A stretch of DNA of 64,000 nt from JACSRF01 sp964504445. GTDB lineage: Bacteria; Chloroflexota; Anaerolineae; Promineifilales; Promineifilaceae. The notes beneath the pieces are model-generated. The model had not been told where the DNA came from and did no database searches. It was given only the letters and a program-made list of their open reading frames with translations. Made by a program: the position numbers and the translations under genes. Of the stretch, positions 58,342 through 64,000 are shown in pieces; positions within the stretch are counted from its first letter, which is position 1; every line of letters starts with the position of its first letter. The stretch covers positions 29,087 through 93,086 of the forward strand of contig CAZDEO010000008.1 in the NCBI GenBank assembly GCA_964504445.1, in the 5' to 3' direction.

Positions 58342-59268
58342 TCAATATTGCTGGCGCAGGTACCAGGTGAGGGTGGCGATGACAATGGCCGTGCCGACTG
58401 CCTGCCAGGCCGATGTGAGCGTTTCGCCCAGAAGCAAGCTGGCAACCACCAATGCGCTGACCAGCCGGATGGGCAGTAAACTGCTAACCAAGGGTGCTCC
58501 TAATTGTTGGATGGAACGAATTTGGCCCAGGTTGGCGCTCAGCAGTACGCCCAGACTAAAGGCGGCAAATGCCAGCCAATCCTTGAGGCCCAACATGCGC
58601 CATTGACCCCAATCTTCCTGCAGCAGCAGGCTGGTAATGGTGGAAAAGGTGAACAGGGAAGTGAGGTGCACCAACAGCAGTGCCTCGCCGGGCGCTTTGC
58701 GGCGCGCTGTACGCCGGGTAATGATCATGTACAGGGCCAGGAAGAGGGTGCTGGCCAAGGCCAGGGTAATGCCCAAATGGTCATTGCGAGTTGTCGTGGC
58801 GGAAACGGCCGTGGTTGTCAAATTGCCGCCCAGGATTAGAAATGCGCCGGTTAATGAGAGGACCAATGCCCGAAGTGTGTATTTGGGTAGCCGTTCACCC
58901 AAAACGGCCCAGCTCAACAAGATGACGATGAAGGGTGTTAGCAGGTAAATCAATTGTGCGTAAATGGCCAGAGTAAACCGGGTGGCGAACAGGTTGGTAA
59001 GCCCCCGCAGCACTACCAAGGAACCAAAAAGCCAGATGACAGGCTGGCGGAAAATGGTTTTGTCCATGCGTGGCAGAACGGCCGTGCCCACCAAAACCAA
59101 AATAATTAGATTTCCCATAGCCAAAAGGGACAAACTAGGCAGGCCGCTAATTGTTTGCAAGTAGCGCAGCAACGCCGGATACGCGCCCCAGCCTAATTGC
59201 GCTGCCAGGGCGGCTAGCAGCCATTGCCAGCTATTCGAAGGTGCATTTGGGCGACTTTGTTTGCTCAT
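58342..59268 (-). CDS. EamA/DMT-superfamily permease
   Basis: This 308-residue protein has ten predicted helices in two five-helix halves, the EamA plan. It reads LGWGAYPALLRYLQTI at helix 1, RGLTNLFATRFTLAIYAQLIYLLTPFIVILLSWAVLGERLPKYTLRALVLSLTGAFLIL and, in the second half, GAPLVSSLLPIRLVSALVVASLLLGETLTSAWQAVGTAIVI. It would be a drug/metabolite or amino-acid exporter. No neighbour indicates the substrate. Confidence 0.9.
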   Translation of the reverse strand: MSKQSRPNAPSNSWQWLLAALAAQLGWGAYPALLRYLQTISGLPSLSLLAMGNLIILVLVGTAVLPRMDKTIFRQPVIWLFGSLVVLRGLTNLFATRFTLAIYAQLIYLLTPFIVILLSWAVLGERLPKYTLRALVLSLTGAFLILGGNLTTTAVSATTTRNDHLGITLALASTLFLALYMIITRRTARRKAPGEALLLVHLTSLFTFSTITSLLLQEDWGQWRMLGLKDWLAFAAFSLGVLLSANLGQIRSIQQLGAPLVSSLLPIRLVSALVVASLLLGETLTSAWQAVGTAIVIATLTWYLRQQY

Positions 59269-59349
59269 TTTTTCTCTTAAGCACAGGGGAAAGCCAGAAG
59301 GGTCAAAGCAGTTGAAGGGGCGCCTGGTAAAAAATAATCACCGTCCGTC

Positions 59350-59379
59350 TTGACTTGTAAGAATTTAACCTGCTATATT
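59350..59379 (+). promoter_or_regulatory. Extended -10 promoter for the CSLREA-domain gene
   Basis: TTGACT (59350-59355), an 18-base spacer and TGC-TATATT (-10 at 59374-59379, TG at 59371-59372) give a strong sigma-70-type promoter 33 bases ahead of ATG 59412. AAGGGGA serves as the ribosome site. Confidence 0.7.
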
Positions 59380-59411
59380 GTAGAGCAAGCTGGTAATAAG
59401 GGGAAAATAAA

Positions 59412-62165
59412 ATGGAGCTAAAGCACCTATCTAGATCGCGTGGTCACCATATCTATGCAATTGTTTTTGCCACAGCCCTGCCATTTTTGGTCTGGCTCTC
59501 CGTTTTTCATACGGTTCAAAATCTGTTTTCGCATGCTGAAGGCACATATGTTGTCAATTCCACAGGGGATACGCTTGATGCCCAGGTAGGAGACGGCCTG
59601 TGTGCGGATGCCACAGGGCACTGCACGCTTCGTGCTGCGGTAAGCGAGGCTAATTTTGCGCCTAATGAAGATACTATTTTGCTGGGGGCCGAAATCTACC
59701 AACTGGTTTTGGCTGGCGCCCTTGAAGATAGTAATAATTCAGGAGACCTGGATATCTTGACGCCTGTGCGCATTGTGGGGCAGGGGGCTGAGAGTACGTT
59801 CATTCAGGCAGGAACCAACCGGGAGAATGGCATTGACCGGATACTCCACGTGCAAGGAAATGTCGGTTCTCTGGTTCTGGAGGGGGTCACGTTGCGCTAT
59901 GGCCGAACGCCTGATGGTGTAGCGAATCATGAGGGCGGGGCCATCAGGAATTATTATGGCACAGTTGTTATTCGTGACAGCGTTATTTGTTGCAGCCGCA
60001 CGGGTGATGGCTTTGATATGGCCGATGGCGGGAATGGTGGCGGGATTAGTGGCGCCAATGGGAGTATCGCGATTTATAATACGGCGATTTTTGATAATGT
60101 GACCGGTGTTGGAGGAAATCGCAATGATGGTTTGGGGAGTGCGGGCTTTGGTGGTTCTGGGGGAGGGCTTTATGCAAATGCAACGGCCGTGACCATCGCC
60201 CACAGCCAGATTTGTCAGAACAGGACCGGAGATGGGGGAACGGGCAGCAATGGAACCAACGGCGGGGACAGTGGTTTTGGGGGTGGGCTTTCAGCCTATT
60301 TTGGCTTTTTGCAAGTGGTGAACACGGCCGTTTTCAGCAATACAACAGGAAATGGTGGGGCGGTTTTGGGTACAGGTATGGGGGGATTTAGCGGTGATGG
60401 GGGTGGGTTGCATCTGCATGGCGGCGCGGTAGTCAGGAATTCGGTGGTTTTCAGCAACACCATAGGTATTGGAAATCCGGTGAATGGCGACGGTGCTGGT
60501 ATGGACATCAATTATTTTGCGGACATTCACATTATTAACAGCACAATTTCTGGCAATTACGGCGCTCGCTTTGGCGGTGGCATTCAAAGTAAAACGGCTG
60601 AGGTTACTATCCATAACAGCACCCTTAGTGGCAATCAAGCGAGTAATGGTGGTGGTATCTACTTGTCTTTGGGCAATATTTCCATGGAAAACTCCGTGGT
60701 TACTCATAGTACCCCCAATGATTGTGTCTCTGAGGTTGTCAATGGCATAACCGGCCAAAATAATTTAGTAGATGACTACCTGGTGGGAGCCTGCAGCGAC
60801 ATTGCCCACGGTGCGGTCACGCACTTTGACCCAATTTTAAGGGACAATGGCGGCAGCACGTGGACACATGCGCTATGGCCAGGCAGCAATGCTGTGGACA
60901 ATGGCGTGGATTTCTGCCCCGACCAAACTGGAACTCCGCTAACGGTGGACCAAAGAGAATTTCCCAGACCAGAAGGTCCTCATTGTGACATTGGTGCGTT
61001 TGAGAAGAGCAATTTAGCCCCTATTGCTGTTTCAGATTTCTACACGATGGATGAAGACCTGGTGTTAATGGTTGTAGCGCCTGGCGTGCTGGCTAATGAT
61101 AGCGATCCTGAAGATAGCCCATTAACAACTAACTTGCTGCACCCGCCTGGTGCTGGCGGGGTGACATTGGGAGAGGATGGCGCTTTTGATTATGTGCCTG
61201 AAGCGGATTGGTATGGGGAGGATGCTTTTGTTTATGTGGTTAGTGATGGGCAGTTGACCAGCACGGCTACGGTTCATATTGATGTGTCTCCGGTCAATGA
61301 TCCGCCGTTGGCGCTTGATGATGGGGATGATACGGATGTGAACACGGCCGTTACCACTGCTGTTCTTTTCAATGACAGTGATAAGGATGGCAATCTTGTC
61401 CCTGCTTCTCTCGCCATTATAACTCAGCCTCTTACCGGGTCCCTAGCCATTGACCCAACTTGGGGAACAATTACCTACACGCCAGACGACGATTTTTTGG
61501 GTGAAGACAGTTACGTTTATGAAATTTGTGATGATGGAACACCTCTCCCACCAGCTTGTGACGAGGCAGTGGTGACGATTGCGGTTCTGCCGGTGAATAC
61601 CCCCCCCATTGTCTTGGCGGGAGACGACCAGACAGCTCATGAAGGGCAAACCGTGGCGTTTAATGGTGAATATACTGATCCTGACGATGGTTTACCAGGA
61701 TACCCTGTAGGCGTAACGATTTTGTGGGATTTTGGCGATGATTTTTTTGCCCAAGATACGTTAACGCCTACCCACGTATTTCAAGATAACGGCATTTTTA
61801 CGGTGACCTTGACGGTTACAGATCGTCGTGGGGGGAGTACACGTGACAGTTTGCTGGTTGAGGTGGAAAACGTGGCGCCCACGGTTCAAGTTAGCGGAGA
61901 TTTAACGGGTATCACGGCCGTTCCCATCTCTTTTACAGGTACTTTCACCGACCCTGGCAATGATACCCACACCATTCTTTGGCTGTTTGGAGATGGGACG
62001 ACGCAATTATCAACTTTAGCTGCCACACACCCATACGCCCGGCCTGGAACTTATACGGTGACGTTAAGCGTCACGGATGATGATGGGGGAATTGGAGAAG
62101 CGACGCTGCTTGTTTTTATCCAAACAAAAATATACTTGCCGGTTGTGTTCAAAGCTTCCAATTAA
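59412..62165 (+). CDS. Large secreted protein with CSLREA, beta-helix, cadherin-like and PKD domains
   Basis: This is a 917-residue surface or secreted protein. A signal segment (residues ~15-38) is followed by a CSLREA domain (VNSTGDTLDAQVGDGLCADATGHCTLRAAVSEANF). A right-handed beta-helix comes next (to ~520), rich in GGG(I/L) and NT(A/T)(V/I)F turns and ending in a choice-of-anchor block (RDNGGSTWTHALWPGSNAVDNG). Two tandem cadherin/Big-like repeats (VLANDSDPEDSPL, VLFNDSDKDGNLV) precede two PKD domains (ILWDFGDD, ILWLFGDGTTQ). The C-terminus KIYLPVVFKASN resembles the terminal motif I associate with Chloroflexota exported proteins. Likely a cell-surface adhesin or glycan-binding protein; no catalytic residues are recognised. 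Confidence 0.88.
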   Translation: MELKHLSRSRGHHIYAIVFATALPFLVWLSVFHTVQNLFSHAEGTYVVNSTGDTLDAQVGDGLCADATGHCTLRAAVSEANFAPNEDTILLGAEIYQLVLAGALEDSNNSGDLDILTPVRIVGQGAESTFIQAGTNRENGIDRILHVQGNVGSLVLEGVTLRYGRTPDGVANHEGGAIRNYYGTVVIRDSVICCSRTGDGFDMADGGNGGGISGANGSIAIYNTAIFDNVTGVGGNRNDGLGSAGFGGSGGGLYANATAVTIAHSQICQNRTGDGGTGSNGTNGGDSGFGGGLSAYFGFLQVVNTAVFSNTTGNGGAVLGTGMGGFSGDGGGLHLHGGAVVRNSVVFSNTIGIGNPVNGDGAGMDINYFADIHIINSTISGNYGARFGGGIQSKTAEVTIHNSTLSGNQASNGGGIYLSLGNISMENSVVTHSTPNDCVSEVVNGITGQNNLVDDYLVGACSDIAHGAVTHFDPILRDNGGSTWTHALWPGSNAVDNGVDFCPDQTGTPLTVDQREFPRPEGPHCDIGAFEKSNLAPIAVSDFYTMDEDLVLMVVAPGVLANDSDPEDSPLTTNLLHPPGAGGVTLGEDGAFDYVPEADWYGEDAFVYVVSDGQLTSTATVHIDVSPVNDPPLALDDGDDTDVNTAVTTAVLFNDSDKDGNLVPASLAIITQPLTGSLAIDPTWGTITYTPDDDFLGEDSYVYEICDDGTPLPPACDEAVVTIAVLPVNTPPIVLAGDDQTAHEGQTVAFNGEYTDPDDGLPGYPVGVTILWDFGDDFFAQDTLTPTHVFQDNGIFTVTLTVTDRRGGSTRDSLLVEVENVAPTVQVSGDLTGITAVPISFTGTFTDPGNDTHTILWLFGDGTTQLSTLAATHPYARPGTYTVTLSVTDDDGGIGEATLLVFIQTKIYLPVVFKASN

Positions 62166-62199
62166 GCGGAAAAGGGTGCCAGAGAAGAGACAGGATGTG

Positions 62200-62814
62200 C
62201 TAGTCGCTGGCAGTAGGGGGAGAGATATCTGTTATTGGGCAAAACATTTGAATGACAGGCCCTTTGTCGCGAACAAGAACGCGGGGTGACTTGCCCAAAA
62301 GCCAGCCACAAACGTAAAGATCGCCAACGGCGCCGGCGCTATTTAAGGTGGTAAAAAGGACAAGGGTGGCTACGGCCGTTTCCCCCACGAAAGGCATCAA
62401 CCCCAGCCCCAATCCGCTTAACAGTGCCAACGGAGCCAGCCCGATGATCAGGAACTGGTTGCGCGGAAAGTACCAGCCTGGGGCAGCCGCATAAGCATAA
62501 CCGAGGCCAAGACCCAGAGACGGCCGTTCCCCCGTGAACAACCAAAAAAACAACCCATGGCTCAACTCATGCAATAGCACCACCACCAGCAGCACCAATA
62601 GCAAACCCCACCAGGTAAACATCCCAATAAACTGGCCCAGAGACATCATCTCAAACGGCTCACTTAACCAGGCGCCCCCCCTCATAAACAGCCACCCAAA
62701 GCCAAACAGCAACACCAGACCTACCCCATTTAACAGCAATGCCAGGCGGGTGTTGTTAATGTCAAAAACACCCTTCAACGCATATTCCTCAGGCAAAATC
62801 CTCGTTGCTTGCAT
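62200..62814 (-). CDS. DUF3267 family putative zincin metalloprotease
   Basis: This 204-residue membrane protein has about four to five helices and an HExxH zinc site in VVLLHELSHGLFFWLF. It carries ERPSLGLGLGYAYAAAPGWYFPR and FLIIGLAPLALLSGLGLGLM, as in DUF3267. Family members are predicted intramembrane or membrane-bound peptidases of unknown substrate. It lies 10 bases after the DUF4377 lipoprotein gene on the same strand, so they are probably co-expressed. Confidence 0.85.
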   Translation of the reverse strand: MQATRILPEEYALKGVFDINNTRLALLLNGVGLVLLFGFGWLFMRGGAWLSEPFEMMSLGQFIGMFTWWGLLLVLLVVVLLHELSHGLFFWLFTGERPSLGLGLGYAYAAAPGWYFPRNQFLIIGLAPLALLSGLGLGLMPFVGETAVATLVLFTTLNSAGAVGDLYVCGWLLGKSPRVLVRDKGPVIQMFCPITDISPPTASD

Positions 62815-62824
62815 ATATCATGCT

Positions 62825-63865
62825 CTATGGCTGCAAAAGAGAGAAGTTTTCCAAAATGGTTTGCAGCAACGTCTCATGGGTATGCGTGTCTGCATACAAG
62901 CTAACAATATAAACAGTGCCATTTTCAACAGTCACTGCAGCACTCAAAGAAATTGCTTCATAATGACGTGCATAAATCAACCACCTGCGCCCACCCGCAT
63001 TTACTTCACTCACTTGCTCTGGCATCAAGCTAGCCTGTGTACCCGTGCCCACCATTTGCGCCAATACAGCCTGCCCATCAAACCCGGGTACCGTGCTGAA
63101 ATTAACAAAACTAATCGTTCCATCACTCCATGCCTGAGCATTGCCATTACTGTTGCTCATCGGCTGCCAAAATTCGGGCAGAATTGTCCGCATACCCAAG
63201 GAACCGATTTGCACCTCCTTCCAGGCAGTCGTTTCTGGAGTAGGTGTCGCCGTTGTATCCTCCATGTCTTCTGGCGGTGTTCTTATTTGGACGTCAGTTA
63301 TTGACATGGATTCTTGATTCCTAACTTGCATCAAAGTCCAGGAAGGCGGTGCCCCTGGCGATAAAGGATTGACTCGCTCTAAAATTGTAAGTTCGTACGC
63401 AAATCCTGTTTCAAAGAAAAATCCACCAATATCTTGGTCAAAATATTGCCAATCATCATCAGCGTTTTCTTTGTAGATATAACACATTCCAACTGCTGCG
63501 CTTACACAGGCAACGCGTTCTGGACCAATGGTAATGGCGCGAATGCGGGCCGGCTCCTGGGTGACAATTTCTTCCAAAGCCCAAGTCTGAGGTTCACCGC
63601 GTCCGCTTGCCCGTACAATGAGCGTGTAAAAAAAACCTGGTTGATACGTAAACCCTTGAATCTCCTTTTGTCGTGCTTGCCAATTGGTAAGAATTTCTTC
63701 AGCCACCAGTAAACATGCCTGGTCTAATTCGCCAGGGCAGGGAACAGTTGTCGGGGCAACGTAAACAGTGCGGATGTTGCCAGTGCCAGATTCCTGCTGG
63801 CGACAACTGCTTAATATCAGTAAGGCTAGAATGACGCCTAAGACGGGTCGGTGGATTGATTTCAC
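62825..63865 (-). CDS. Lipoprotein with two DUF4377 repeats
   Basis: This ~346-residue protein has a lipoprotein signal (LGVILALLILSSCRQQ). There are two copies of a ~60-residue DUF4377-like module: CLLVAEEILTNWQ...IQGFTYQPGFFYTLIV with WALEEIVTQEPA, and CYIYKENADDDWQYF...IGGFFFETGFAYELTI with WTLMQVRNQES. A Pro/Thr linker leads to a C-terminal domain (ILPEFWQPMS...LLQTILENFSL). The start is GTG 63865, with AAGGAG 8 bases upstream; GTG 63895 is less likely. A TATAAT -10 box on the - strand lies at 63906-63901. The function is unknown. Confidence 0.8.
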   Translation of the reverse strand: MKSIHRPVLGVILALLILSSCRQQESGTGNIRTVYVAPTTVPCPGELDQACLLVAEEILTNWQARQKEIQGFTYQPGFFYTLIVRASGRGEPQTWALEEIVTQEPARIRAITIGPERVACVSAAVGMCYIYKENADDDWQYFDQDIGGFFFETGFAYELTILERVNPLSPGAPPSWTLMQVRNQESMSITDVQIRTPPEDMEDTTATPTPETTAWKEVQIGSLGMRTILPEFWQPMSNSNGNAQAWSDGTISFVNFSTVPGFDGQAVLAQMVGTGTQASLMPEQVSEVNAGGRRWLIYARHYEAISLSAAVTVENGTVYIVSLYADTHTHETLLQTILENFSLLQP

Positions 63866-64000
63866 TGTCGACTCCTTATTCGCATGAAAACCCACTTTCG
63901 ATTATATCAACATAATACTGGAAGGCATCAACCTTGTACACCCTTACAGGGCAATTGCATTCTGTTTAACCAAAGAGCACTTTCAGCAAATAGTCGTTGT

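Larger units (their letters stand above)
646..62527. repeat. Highly iterated palindrome ACGGCCGT (HIP-like), about 99 copies
   Basis: The octamer ACGGCCGT recurs roughly every 650 bases. Examples are 646, 1306, 2439, 3052, 5098, 7671, 12160, 16921, 19290, 23709, 30743, 34984, 35001, 39157, 42034, 46505, 51684, 57524, 59078, 61344 and 62520. Chance expectation is about one. Most copies are flanked A..T to give AACGGCCGTT, often AAACGGCCGTTT. They fall in all three codon phases and so appear in proteins as T-A-V, x-G-R or R-P-x. Confidence 0.95.

Noticed and set aside
646..62527. ACGGCCGT as a transcription-factor operator or DNA-uptake sequence of the Neisseria type
   Set aside because: Copies lie mostly within coding regions with no promoter association and no competence genes are seen; a HIP-like role fits better, though uptake cannot be fully excluded.

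Overview
The window looks like the chromosome of a Chloroflexota bacterium, probably an Anaerolineae-like filamentous lineage. This is an inference. It rests on a CSLREA-type secreted protein ending in a YLPVVFK tail, a UPF0182 membrane protein, a DUF58/transglutaminase pair, an LLM-class F420-type oxidoreductase, ba3-type oxidase genes with a CoxIIa subunit, cytochromes c made as lipoproteins, and no outer-membrane polysaccharide export genes. The most striking base-level feature is the palindrome ACGGCCGT. By eye I count about 99 copies in 64 kb, where about one is expected by chance, spread over both strands and nearly all genes, like HIP1 in cyanobacteria.

Region 1 (1-26.5 kb) is a large surface-glycan locus on the + strand. 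It holds many GT4 and GT2 glycosyltransferases, a GT39-like membrane glycosyltransferase, an O-antigen ligase/polymerase-type protein, an NAD-sugar epimerase, a sulfotransferase, a Wzc-like tyrosine kinase/co-polymerase and three heptose-phosphate genes (HddA-like kinase, GmhA-like isomerase, GmhB-like phosphatase). Two insertions stand out. One is a flavoprotein (2976-4535) that closely resembles eukaryotic FOXRED2/ERFAD. The other is a three-gene cassette (6735-9802) of acyl-CoA-dehydrogenase-like protein, stand-alone adenylation enzyme and carrier protein. Its adenylation pocket reads D-L-L-Y-L-A-L-V-C, which I recall as the proline code of PltF/RedM, so it should make pyrrole-2-carbonyl-S-carrier protein. 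Two tandem acyltransferase-3 membrane proteins follow directly. My hypothesis is a Dlt-like but oxidised modification route that puts pyrrole-2-carboxylate on a surface glycan.

Region 2 (26.5-30.6 kb) holds housekeeping genes: SRAP/YedK, DegV, an aldo/keto reductase and an endonuclease/exonuclease/phosphatase-family protein.

Region 3 (30.6-44.9 kb) is respiratory. It has an Rrf2 regulator with its own promoter and a palindromic operator, two Sco proteins, CoxIIa-CoxB-CoxA of a ba3-type oxidase, two lipoprotein cytochromes c, a cytochrome b-ferredoxin-MvhD fusion and a YjbQ protein. On the - strand are cytochrome bd genes with a fused CydDC exporter. The CydDC reading frame has been invaded at several loops by heptameric tandem repeats.

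Region 4 (45-64 kb) carries a second small glycosyltransferase operon, UPF0182, TgpA-like transglutaminase and DUF58 proteins, a rhodanese and methyltransferase pair, a frameshifted helical-repeat gene, an LLM oxidoreductase, a DMT permease, the large CSLREA/PKD secreted protein, a DUF3267 zincin and a double-DUF4377 lipoprotein. I saw no tRNA, rRNA, CRISPR array, transposase or phage gene.
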